DNA of 35,588 bases from positions 1-35,588 of the IMG/VR virus record IMGVR_UViG_3300032132_000023; one strand, 5' to 3'. Every line of letters starts with the position of its first letter. Positions within the stretch are counted from its first letter, which is position 1. Below are positions 1 to 6,438 of this stretch, piece after piece. Source of the stretch: a virus. The position numbers and the translations under genes were made by a program. Below the pieces are notes generated by a model, which saw only the letters and a list, made by a program, of their open reading frames with translations, had not been told where the DNA came from and did no database searches.

Positions 1-1
1 A

Positions 2-139
2 GATGCGCTTGGCTGGAAATGGGAAAGCTATGCAACAATAGAAGGTAACAAAGTAATACATTCGGAAAGTAAAGACGTTTGGTCGGCGTATGAAATAGTT
101 AAAATTAAATTACCAAAAATGGAGACTAGGGATGTTTAA
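2..139 (+). CDS. C-terminal fragment of an unidentified protein (5' end outside window)
   Basis: An open frame enters from the left edge and ends at a TAA at 137-139, giving the last 45 residues of a protein whose start lies outside the window. The visible part is charged and Trp/Lys-rich, with no motif I recognise. Its stop overlaps the start of the next gene by 8 bases (ATGTTTAA), the tight coupling seen across this arm, which supports it being a real gene tail. No function can be assigned. Confidence 0.6.
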   Translation, partial: DALGWKWESYATIEGNKVIHSESKDVWSAYEIVKIKLPKMETRDV

Positions 140-974
140 TATAACTGCTCAAGAACTATTGTCGAGTGCCGAGATTACGGTACAAGGTAAACAATGGGCT
201 GTAGATAACCTCGACTATCTCAACAAGCCAATGGTGCTGCTGGGTACAAGCACCAAGGCCAGGAAGGATAGTCATATAGTTAGTATATCTCCGCTGCATT
301 TACGACCGGCGGATGAAGTCTCTACCGTAACACTCTGTCACGCTGCGAACAGTGCAGGATGTAAGCTAGATTGTTTAGCTAATTCGGGGCGATTAGGGAT
401 GGACTTAGGCACTGACGCGCAATATAAAAGAACAATATTATTTCTGTTGCGCCGAGAATGGTTTGAAAAACAATTGCTTAGCGAAATAGACAAGGCCGAA
501 CGTAAGTCTAAGCGCACTGGTATTAAGAAAATGTTTAGGTTGAACGCAACGAGTGACAACGATTGGACATTTATAATAGAGCAGCGACCGGACTCTAAAT
601 TCTACGATTACACCAAAGAGATTGCGAGAATACGCAGGAACAAATTACCCAACTATGACTTAACGTACAGTGCGTCAATGTTTAGCAAACAATCGCGCAA
701 CGGTTTCGAGAAGGCAGTAAAGCGCGGACATAGAATTGCAATTGCAGTTAATACTAAAGACACTAAGGATGATGAGCTACAAACTGCCGTACACTTTAAA
801 GGTATAATGTCCTTTGATAAGAATGATATACGGCCATACGATCCAGAAGTTAATGGTATACTAATACGCAAGGGTAGTAACAAGGCAGAACGTGAACGAG
901 AGAATATGAAGTCTGATTCATTCTTTGTGACATTAGCTAACTTGGTAGAGTTTAATAGGATAATAGGAGTTTAA
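132..974 (+). CDS. GP88/DUF7227-like phage protein
   Basis: A 280-residue protein that resembles the phage 'gene product 88' (GP88/DUF7227-like) family by pattern. Family-like marks are a GTSTKAR segment near residue 38, a cysteine cluster C69-x7-C77-x3-C81 followed by SGRLG, a RLNATSDNDW segment near 137-146, and a FYDYTK motif near 157. The biochemical role of this family is not established. The closely spaced cysteines could bind a metal or Fe-S cluster, which is inference. The ATG at 132 follows a GGAG/AGGG-type ribosome site and overlaps the preceding stop. The next gene begins one base after this stop. Family recall is from memory and was not searched. Confidence 0.65.
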   Translation: MFNITAQELLSSAEITVQGKQWAVDNLDYLNKPMVLLGTSTKARKDSHIVSISPLHLRPADEVSTVTLCHAANSAGCKLDCLANSGRLGMDLGTDAQYKRTILFLLRREWFEKQLLSEIDKAERKSKRTGIKKMFRLNATSDNDWTFIIEQRPDSKFYDYTKEIARIRRNKLPNYDLTYSASMFSKQSRNGFEKAVKRGHRIAIAVNTKDTKDDELQTAVHFKGIMSFDKNDIRPYDPEVNGILIRKGSNKAERERENMKSDSFFVTLANLVEFNRIIGV

Positions 975-975
975 C

Positions 976-1167
976 ATGAAAGTTTATACATCAACAGAGT
1001 ATTTCGGTGAGGGTTCAGGTATTGTGATCAAGGCTGGAAGTGTCGTGATTGATCTCTACAAGACGGAACGTGCCAGGTTTTCATATAGGCGAGAGGGGCT
1101 GGACACCTTAGTACGGTTTGGTATGCTTGCAATCGAAGTAACTAGACAGTCATTGATAGAAGCATAA
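976..1167 (+). CDS. small hypothetical protein
   Basis: A 63-residue ORF that starts right after the GP88-like gene and is preceded by an AGGAG ribosome site at spacing suited to the ATG at 976. No domain is recognised. The N-terminal half is rich in beta-type residues and the C-terminal half is basic, with several Arg. It is the last gene before the divergent promoter region, so it probably ends a transcription unit that started outside the window. Confidence 0.55.
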   Translation: MKVYTSTEYFGEGSGIVIKAGSVVIDLYKTERARFSYRREGLDTLVRFGMLAIEVTRQSLIEA

Positions 1168-1213
1168 TGAAATATAAACATGATGTTTCTCTCGTTTCTA
1201 AAAACTAGAAAGG

Positions 1214-1242
1214 ATCTTAGCATAAATTTAAAGGTTTGTCAA
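1214..1242 (-). promoter_or_regulatory. putative leftward sigma70 promoter
   Basis: Read on the - strand, TTGACA (plus 1237-1242) is followed by a 17-bp spacer and TAAGAT (plus 1214-1219), with a TGC extended -10 just before it. It would start a transcript near 1207 running left, antisense to the 63-residue ORF and the GP88-like gene. No convincing protein gene lies on the - strand there. A 41-codon - strand frame starting near 1174 has only a weak ribosome site. An AT-rich 6-bp hairpin (1195-1211) sits at the expected start. Confidence 0.5.
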
Positions 1243-1262
1243 GGGCTGTGTTGACTTGACAA
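1236..1262. promoter_or_regulatory. inverted repeat spanning both -35 boxes (candidate operator)
   Basis: TTGTCAAG (1236-1243) and CTTGACAA (1255-1262) form a perfect 8-bp inverted repeat separated by 11 bp. Each arm contains the TTGACA -35 box of one of two divergent promoters. A dimeric regulator bound here would touch both promoters at once. The symmetry may also arise simply from two consensus -35 boxes placed back to back. The regulator is not known. Confidence 0.5.
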
Positions 1263-1284
1263 TTAGGTGAGGATGTTGTATGAT
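1256..1284 (+). promoter_or_regulatory. strong sigma70-type promoter for the small-gene operon
   Basis: TTGACA (1256-1261), a 17-bp spacer and TATGAT (1279-1284) match the bacterial housekeeping promoter at 11 of 12 key positions. The expected start near 1291 gives a leader of about 45 bases before the DUF932-like gene. An overlapping TTGACT lies at 1251-1256. Host-type promoters fit the absence of a phage RNA polymerase gene in the window. Confidence 0.75.
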
Positions 1285-1335
1285 TATCCTCGTTGGTTAA
1301 AATGTAAATGACAACAGCACTATGGAGAAACGCAG

Positions 1336-2292
1336 ATGCGTACTAATGAAATTGTAGAATCTTATAATCATCCTGAAGTACAGCGGTTAGCAGCCGCTGG
1401 GTTTGGGGCGGCTGATTTCGATGTGGCGCAAGCTATGGTCGAGTATTCAGTACCTAATCCACTCTCATACGAGGGGTATAAAACCTCAAAATCTTTCCCA
1501 ACTAAGGCGGTGCATTACCGCACAGATACTGGGGAGCCAGTTGCAATCCATGGTACTCGGTACAACCCACTGTCATTCAAGGATATGATCCGGGCTGCTC
1601 GTGTAATCATAAGTAACTTATCGGAGCATATAGATATCTCTGGTGTCACCGAAACCATATCGGTGTCTCCCAACTCCGGTATGTGTGCGGTTAAGTACCG
1701 ACTCCCAGCGTGTCGCTATATCACACCAGACGGCGACACGATGGTCCTGGAACTATTGGCACTGTCGAGCCACAATGGCGTGTGGAGTGCTATCTTTAGT
1801 GTGGGTGGGCACCAATTCCACTGCCTAAATGGTCAATTCACTGTGCGAAATCCTGCCGCACTATACAAGGCCAAGCACACAGCCGCCCTGGATATCAACC
1901 ACGCTATCCGGTTAATCAGTAAGGCAACTGGTGTCATGGAGGAGGAAGTTGATTTGTGGCATGAGTGGTACAAGGCCCCGATGGATCGGATGGATCGCAT
2001 CGATGCGTTCGCGTCATGTGCAAACTTCAAAGGGGATTGGACCCAGCTGTATACGGATATGCGGGACTACAACAGGCTGGAACATGTCAATAATCGGACG
2101 TTCAACTACCTGAATGAGGTATACAACAAGACGTACTCACCACGGATGGGTGACAATAAGTGGGCAGTCTACAATGCACTCACTGATTGGAGTACTCACG
2201 CGCCGTCTAGCAGTAAGAATATCATTGCACTATCCCAACGCCGAGTTGAAAAGGCTAGGGAAGTTGTTGACAACTACCTACTAGCAGCATAA
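1336..2292 (+). CDS. DUF932-like phage protein
   Basis: A 318-residue soluble protein that most resembles DUF932 (phage/plasmid-like) proteins. The order of features fits that family: an early HYRTDTGEPVAIHGTRYNPLSF segment (residues about 60-80), a central beta-rich region, and a GGHQFHCLNGQF stretch near 157-168 where the family usually has a conserved Cys-Asn region. The function of DUF932 is not firmly known, although members are common in phages and plasmids. The ATG at 1336 follows GGAGAAA. It is the first gene after the strong promoter at 1256-1284, so it is likely expressed early. Base composition is a little more GC-rich than its small neighbours. The family call is tentative. Confidence 0.55.
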   Translation: MRTNEIVESYNHPEVQRLAAAGFGAADFDVAQAMVEYSVPNPLSYEGYKTSKSFPTKAVHYRTDTGEPVAIHGTRYNPLSFKDMIRAARVIISNLSEHIDISGVTETISVSPNSGMCAVKYRLPACRYITPDGDTMVLELLALSSHNGVWSAIFSVGGHQFHCLNGQFTVRNPAALYKAKHTAALDINHAIRLISKATGVMEEEVDLWHEWYKAPMDRMDRIDAFASCANFKGDWTQLYTDMRDYNRLEHVNNRTFNYLNEVYNKTYSPRMGDNKWAVYNALTDWSTHAPSSSKNIIALSQRRVEKAREVVDNYLLAA

Positions 2293-2309
2293 ACTAAACC
2301 TAAAGGAAA

Positions 2310-2564
2310 ATGAAAATGGAAAATGTACTTGCACATAAATCTAAAGTAACTTACTTATCTATTCAAGATTCCCAAGCACCATTACGTAAGACTCAACCAC
2401 ATTCTGTTTGGCGCGACCTATTTGTTCCAATGAAAGTAGGTCAGTGGATGTTTATTCGTAAGTCAGACTACGGTAGGGTATGTGCTGCCGCTAACAGTTA
2501 TGTCAAGGGATGTTATACAATGTATCAAGTACCTGAAGGGTATTGTTTTCTAAAAACTAAGTAA
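2310..2564 (+). CDS. small phage protein, possible DUF7303-like
   Basis: An 84-residue ORF. Residues about 38-70 carry a 'W..LFVPMKVGQWMFI' segment followed by a short Arg/Ala helix and a YCFLKT ending. This pattern is seen in small phage proteins of unknown role (I recall DUF7303). An AAAGGA ribosome site precedes two possible ATG starts, at 2310 and 2316. It lies 17 bases after the DUF932-like gene and is probably in the same transcript. No catalytic motif is visible. Confidence 0.5.
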   Translation: MKMENVLAHKSKVTYLSIQDSQAPLRKTQPHSVWRDLFVPMKVGQWMFIRKSDYGRVCAAANSYVKGCYTMYQVPEGYCFLKTK

Positions 2565-2591
2565 ATAGATTTGTTTCGTGGAGCTTAATTG

Positions 2592-2660
2592 ATGTTAAAA
2601 GGGAGGTGCTTGTCCCCAACCAAAGACCTGGGCATGTCAGAAAACTGCTCCTACTTTTAA
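2592..2660 (+). CDS. possible 22-residue peptide
   Basis: A 22-codon frame starts with ATG at 2592, 8 bases after GTGGAG (2578-2583), and ends at TAA 2658-2660. The peptide has two cysteines. The same stretch can fold as RNA: GGGAG (2601-2605) can pair with CUCCU (2648-2652), and AAAA before it with UUUU (2655-2658) after a 2-base bulge. It may therefore be a structured leader rather than, or as well as, a peptide gene. Too short for a confident call. Confidence 0.25.
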   Translation: MLKGRCLSPTKDLGMSENCSYF

Positions 2661-2680
2661 TCAAAAATGGGATAAAGAAA

Positions 2681-2893
2681 ATGAAACAAAACTTTGTAGT
2701 AATCTACAGAATGTTAGATGGAAAGGGGCTGCTGGCTGATTATTTCTACTCCGAAGAGGAGGCTAAGGCCGTCATGGTAAATCTAGATGATGACGAGCGA
2801 GACACTATACTACTGGTAGACGTTGACACAGCGGGGATAAGTAATTTTTGGGGAGAAGTGGTGCAGGCCACCAAGCAAGAGGCTGATACATAA
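2681..2893 (+). CDS. small acidic hypothetical protein
   Basis: A 70-residue protein starting at the ATG at 2681. A GTG 75 bases upstream (2606) is in frame but has no suitable ribosome site, while AAAGAAA stands just before the ATG. The sequence begins with a beta strand (NFVVIYRM) and continues with an acidic middle (NLDDDERD). No family is recognised. The stop TAA overlaps the next ATG by one base (TAATG), indicating translational coupling with the zinc-ribbon peptide. Confidence 0.5.
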   Translation: MKQNFVVIYRMLDGKGLLADYFYSEEEAKAVMVNLDDDERDTILLVDVDTAGISNFWGEVVQATKQEADT

Positions 2894-3045
2894 TGCTAAA
2901 ATGTGCTAGCGATAAATGTAAAACCTTTGCTTCAGTAACACATAATAAAAGTCATTACTGTTCAATGTGTTACATTAAATCTATGGGTCTTATTAACAAG
3001 TACTTAGCGGCTAGAGCAAATGCTGAAACTAAAAGTAAAGCTTAA
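2893..3045 (+). CDS. 50-residue putative zinc-ribbon protein
   Basis: This small ORF encodes C4-x4-C9, then histidines near 17 and 21, and C23-x2-C26, followed by a basic Ala-rich tail. Two cysteine pairs in 50 residues suggest a treble-clef or zinc-ribbon metal site. Its ATG overlaps the previous stop (TAATG), which favours real translation. Such mini-proteins in phages may bind DNA, RNA or host proteins, but nothing here says which. No family is recognised. Confidence 0.55.
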   Translation: MLKCASDKCKTFASVTHNKSHYCSMCYIKSMGLINKYLAARANAETKSKA

Positions 3046-3078
3046 AGTTTTTTGTGATCAGATTAATGAGGATTAGAA

Positions 3079-3318
3079 ATGACTGACAAAGAATTTCGTA
3101 AACAAATATATGACGTTATGTGGGGCGTCGGCAGCAACCACGGTAACTTCAACGACGATGATACTTTAAAAAGAATACAGGAGTTCTCTGATTTTAGACA
3201 AAATATTTTTGAGATAGTCTTCAAGGTAGGTTCACTTGATGAGGACAAGGATAATGATAGCAAGGAGGAAGTTAGGAAAGATAGATTACATCGATGGGTG
3301 CTAGATAATATTTCTTAA
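3079..3318 (+). CDS. small acidic hypothetical protein
   Basis: A 79-residue ORF preceded by a GAGG ribosome site. It is rich in Asp, Glu and Lys, largely helical in appearance, with a stretch of alternating Asp/Lys near residues 54-65. No membrane segment, cysteine motif or known family is seen. It sits in the run of small early genes between the two promoters. Confidence 0.5.
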   Translation: MTDKEFRKQIYDVMWGVGSNHGNFNDDDTLKRIQEFSDFRQNIFEIVFKVGSLDEDKDNDSKEEVRKDRLHRWVLDNIS

Positions 3319-3331
3319 ATAGGAGTGTGTT

Positions 3332-3628
3332 ATGTACTACAATACAACTAAATCGACAAGCGAGCAATTAAACATGTTTGAAGTATCAGCATCTTCACAA
3401 GATCATCAGATACTACAATTCTTTAAGGCCAACCCGCGTCAGCTAGCAAGTCCGAGCCAACTACTTGGTCTTGTATTTTCTAATACTGTGCCGGTGACAA
3501 GCGTTCGACGATCCTTTACTGACCTTACAGCGGCAGCTAAACTAGTAAAGACAGATCAACAAATGGTTGGACCATACCGCCGACCAGAGTATTTGTGGCG
3601 TCTTGCTTTGGAGGAAAACAATGAGTAG
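3332..3628 (+). CDS. small protein, possible winged-helix DNA-binding fold
   Basis: A 98-residue ORF with AGGAG before its ATG. Residues about 22-92 read as helix (QDHQILQFFKAN), helix (SPSQLLGLVF), helix (TSVRRSFTDLTAAAKL) and a strand/wing ending in EYLWRL. This is the usual layout of small phage winged-helix proteins in which the third helix reads DNA. The fold is inferred from pattern only. The gene overlaps the next by 8 bases (ATGAGTAG). It could be a transcription regulator of the promoters nearby, but the sequence does not show this directly. Confidence 0.5.
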   Translation: MYYNTTKSTSEQLNMFEVSASSQDHQILQFFKANPRQLASPSQLLGLVFSNTVPVTSVRRSFTDLTAAAKLVKTDQQMVGPYRRPEYLWRLALEENNE

Positions 3629-3782
3629 CTTATTTAGAGATTGGGCCGTAGACCAAGCTATCGATATTGCTGTCGAGAAAGCAGAAGAGATGGGCATCTA
3701 CAACGACCACTTCGTAGATTGGCTGGCCGACAAAGAGTTTGAAAATTTGTTGAACAGTAAGGTGTGCGACGATGACGAGTAA
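3621..3782 (+). CDS. 53-residue acidic hypothetical protein
   Basis: The ATG at 3621 is chosen over upstream in-frame codons because GAGG lies just before it and it makes the typical short overlap with the preceding gene. The protein is acidic, amphipathic and probably all-helical (DQAIDIAVEKAEEMG), ending in CDDDE. No family is recognised. Confidence 0.5.
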   Translation: MSSLFRDWAVDQAIDIAVEKAEEMGIYNDHFVDWLADKEFENLLNSKVCDDDE

Positions 3783-3978
3783 AAAAGATGAGATACTCAT
3801 AGAAGATCTTTGGGCAAAAATATTTGCGCTGCACATTGGGTGTTCCTGCCCAAGCGACAGGGTTAAGCAAAAATTTATTCATTACGTTTTAGCTAACCGA
3901 GTTGATGACACACGTTTAACCGAGGACTTCGTGTTCTCTCAATTCCCTACGTTTATTAGTTATCTTGCCGAGTATTGA
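3772..3978 (+). CDS. 68-residue hypothetical protein
   Basis: This ORF overlaps the end of the previous gene by 11 bases and ends just before the second promoter region. It is helical, with two close cysteines (CSC near residue 25). No known family is seen. As the last gene of the first small-gene block it may mark the end of that transcript, although no hairpin with a U-run follows. Confidence 0.5.
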   Translation: MTSKKDEILIEDLWAKIFALHIGCSCPSDRVKQKFIHYVLANRVDDTRLTEDFVFSQFPTFISYLAEY

Positions 3979-4004
3979 TCGGAAGAAAGCTTGACTTATA
4001 GGGC

Positions 4005-4033
4005 TTGACATTTAATTTTAATTATGTTATTAT
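4005..4033 (+). promoter_or_regulatory. strong extended -10 promoter for the replication operon
   Basis: TTGACA (4005-4010), a 17-bp spacer and TATTAT (4028-4033), with TGT immediately upstream of the -10 (extended -10). A second TTGACT lies at 3991-3996, giving a direct CTTGAC repeat 14 bp apart. A tandem TTGACT/TTGACA pair is also seen in the promoter at 1256. The expected leader is about 20-25 bases and contains AAAGGAGAG before the SSB start. Confidence 0.75.
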
Positions 4034-4062
4034 GTGGGAGTTAAACAAAAGGAGAGATATCA

Positions 4063-4494
4063 ATGAGTGTATATGAAGGCATGGCTATGTGGGCCTCAAT
4101 AACCACACCTAACACCAGATTTGAACCAAAGTATACTATTGATTTGGTGGTAGATGATGAAACTGCAAGTCAGTTAAAGTCAGATGGCTTCAACATTAAA
4201 GATAGGGAGGAGGGGCCAACAATAACTATCAAACGTAACGTTAGTGGACCGAACGAAATGATCCGTAAGGCCCCAGCGTTGATGGATAAAAACAAAAATG
4301 ACTTAGACTGTCTAGTTGGTAACGGCTCGAAAGTTAGGGTCCAGGCTAAGCCTTGGAAGATGAACAAGAACGGACAAGCTTTCCAAGGTCTTGAACTACA
4401 AGCGGTGCAGGTTATTGACCTCGTACAATATAGTGGTGGAGATGGGGACGAGTTTGAGGTGCTTGGCGATGAGTCGGAGGTCGATGAATTATGA
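4063..4494 (+). CDS. single-stranded DNA-binding protein (Enc34/DUF2815-like)
   Basis: A 143-residue protein, first in the replication operon. The N-terminal half has the beta-rich pattern and FEPKYTIDLVV segment of Enc34-type phage ssDNA-binding proteins. A central KVRVQAKPW strand follows, and the C-terminus is strongly acidic (from about residue 124, many Asp/Glu). An acidic tail is the hallmark of phage SSBs such as T7 gp2.5, where it contacts polymerase and helicase. The protein would coat single-stranded template during replication and recombination. The ATG is preceded by AAAGGAGAG. Its stop overlaps the next start (ATGA). Position directly upstream of helicase and polymerase fits the role. 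Confidence 0.75.
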   Translation: MSVYEGMAMWASITTPNTRFEPKYTIDLVVDDETASQLKSDGFNIKDREEGPTITIKRNVSGPNEMIRKAPALMDKNKNDLDCLVGNGSKVRVQAKPWKMNKNGQAFQGLELQAVQVIDLVQYSGGDGDEFEVLGDESEVDEL

Positions 4495-4751
4495 GCGATA
4501 ACAAAGTAATATACACACTCGACGGAGATCAGTACTCGGTCAATTCATTTTCCGATGAGGCTAAGATGGCCTTCGCTTGTTTGGTAGACGCTAATCAAGA
4601 AGTACAATCTTTGCTGAAAAAGCAGACTATTCTTCAGGCCGCGTCTATTTCTTTGAGCCAGAAAATTAATGGTCAGCTAACAGATAACATGCTAGTTAAC
4701 GTAGGAGATTCTAATACGATAGAGGAACTAGACACATTAACTGATCCTTGA
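4491..4751 (+). CDS. DUF6447-like small protein
   Basis: An 86-residue protein with a short beta N-terminus (VIYTLDGDQYSV), then 'FSDEAKMAFACLVDANQEVQSLLKKQTILQAA' pattern elements split over two helices. This resembles the DUF6447 phage family (LSDEAK followed by a coiled-coil hairpin). Function is unknown. It overlaps the SSB gene by 4 bases and lies just before the primase-helicase gene, so it may be a small replication accessory protein, which is inference. Confidence 0.55.
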   Translation: MSDNKVIYTLDGDQYSVNSFSDEAKMAFACLVDANQEVQSLLKKQTILQAASISLSQKINGQLTDNMLVNVGDSNTIEELDTLTDP

Positions 4752-4764
4752 GGGAGATACACAT

Positions 4765-6438
4765 ATGGCTTTTGTTAAGTACCATCAGCCTTGTCCCTTG
4801 TGTGATTCGAGCGATGCCGTATCAATTAATGATGACGATTCGGCGTATTGCTTTAGTTGCGACAAGCGAATTATTAACTATTCAAAACTCATGGGAGGGC
4901 AAAAAGAAAACGCATATCAAAAACAGTTCTTGAACGTCAAGGAATTTAAAGTGTACAAGAGTAATACAACCAACGATGTTGAGGGCGACTTTCACCTGCT
5001 TGCCGAAAGGGGTATATCTCTAGACACCGCAAAAAAATATAACGTAAAATCTGTTTACGATAAGGGCGGGAAATTTATAAAACATTTTTACCCGTACTAC
5101 ATCGCTTCGGAAATTACATGCTATAAAATTAGAGAACCAGACAAGCATTTTACGTGGCGTGGAAATTCCACAGGCACGGGGTTGTTTGGTGAATCTACAT
5201 TCAAACACTCGGGAAAATTTGTAACACTTGTTGAGGGCGAGTGCGATGCAATGGCGGCTTACGAGTTACTAGGATCTAAGTGGCCTGTAGTTAGTTTAAA
5301 AAGCGGTGCCGCAGGTGCAGCAAGAGATGTGAAAAACTCGCTTGAGTTCTTAGAAAAGTTTGATAACATAGTTATAAACTTTGACAACGATAAGCCTGGT
5401 CGAGACGCGGCTAAGAAAGTTGCAAGGCTGCTAACTCCCGGCAAAGCAAAGATCTTAACGTTACCAGACGATTTCAAAGATGCAAATGAGATGCTCAAAG
5501 CTGGGCGGATGCAGTCCTATGTAGATTCGTGGTGGAATGCGAAACTGTACACACCTTCAGGCGTCTTGAATATCTCAGAGCAAAAAGAAAATTTCAACAA
5601 GCGTGAGAACAGGGAGAGCGTACCGTATCCGTGGGAGGGACTAAACGATAAGCTGTACGGCTTACGTGGCGGGGAGTTAGTAACCCTCACGGGCGGTACA
5701 GGTCTCGGGAAGTCAAGCATTACTCGTGAGTTAGAGCATTGGATTATCACGCAGACAAAGGATAACGTGGGTGTCATTGCTCTTGAAGAAGATTGGCGGC
5801 GCACGGTAGACGGTATACTTTCAATCGAGGCTAACGCTAGGTTATACATTGATCAGGTCCGAGAAAGTTATTCTCAAGAAGAATTAGATAAACATTTTGA
5901 TGCCGTGTATAGTGGTAAGAACAAAGACCGTGTTTGGATACACAGTCATTTTGGGATAACAGATCTCGATGAGATTTTTAGTAAGCTTCGATTCCTTATA
6001 ATAGGATGCTCATGTAAGTGGGTAATAATAGACCATCTTCATATGCTGGTAAGTGCGATGGTCGAGGGCGATGAACGTCGAGCAATAGATAACATTATGA
6101 CTAGGCTCAGAAGTATTGTCGAAGAGACAGGTGTGGGTCTTGTACTGGTAAGTCATTTGCGGCGCGTTGATAGCAACAGGGGGCATGAGAATGGGATAGC
6201 AGTAAGCCTATCACACCTTAGAGGCTCTCAAAGTATTGCACAACTGTCTGACTGTGTGATAGCGTTGGAGCGAGACCAACAGGCGGAAGATCCAGAAGAG
6301 GCTAACACAACACACATGCGAGTACTAAAATCTAGATACACGGGAGATGTAGGTATGGCAACGCATTTGGTGTATAACAAGGATACTGGTAGACTAAGTG
6401 AAACTTCTTTTGATGAAGGGGACGGTCTTGAACTATGA
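4765..6438 (+). CDS. replicative primase-helicase (T7 gp4-like)
   Basis: A 557-residue bifunctional protein that primes lagging-strand synthesis and unwinds duplex DNA as a ring. The N-terminal zinc ribbon has C10-x2-C13 and C29-x2-C32. The TOPRIM primase core carries E157 and the D207-x-D209 pair (INFDNDKPG). The RecA/DnaB-like helicase has a Walker A box GGTGLGKS (310-317, K316), a Walker B segment ending in D423 (WVIIDH), a LVSHLRR motif and an arginine-finger-like SRYTGD near the end. Length matches T7 gp4 (566). All key residues are present, so it looks fully active. A GAGGGAG ribosome site precedes the ATG. The gene overlaps the polymerase gene by 4 bases, indicating coupled synthesis of the replisome. 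Confidence 0.95.
   Translation: MAFVKYHQPCPLCDSSDAVSINDDDSAYCFSCDKRIINYSKLMGGQKENAYQKQFLNVKEFKVYKSNTTNDVEGDFHLLAERGISLDTAKKYNVKSVYDKGGKFIKHFYPYYIASEITCYKIREPDKHFTWRGNSTGTGLFGESTFKHSGKFVTLVEGECDAMAAYELLGSKWPVVSLKSGAAGAARDVKNSLEFLEKFDNIVINFDNDKPGRDAAKKVARLLTPGKAKILTLPDDFKDANEMLKAGRMQSYVDSWWNAKLYTPSGVLNISEQKENFNKRENRESVPYPWEGLNDKLYGLRGGELVTLTGGTGLGKSSITRELEHWIITQTKDNVGVIALEEDWRRTVDGILSIEANARLYIDQVRESYSQEELDKHFDAVYSGKNKDRVWIHSHFGITDLDEIFSKLRFLIIGCSCKWVIIDHLHMLVSAMVEGDERRAIDNIMTRLRSIVEETGVGLVLVSHLRRVDSNRGHENGIAVSLSHLRGSQSIAQLSDCVIALERDQQAEDPEEANTTHMRVLKSRYTGDVGMATHLVYNKDTGRLSETSFDEGDGLEL

Noticed and set aside
1195-1211. TTTCTA-AAAAC-TAGAAA hairpin as a terminator after the 63-residue ORF
   Set aside because: The stem is AT-only and there is no U-run after it, so it is unlikely to stop transcription.
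4748-4933. 61-codon open frame overlapping the start of the primase-helicase
   Set aside because: It overlaps the conserved zinc-ribbon coding sequence in another frame; the GAGGGAG site is placed for the helicase ATG at 4765.
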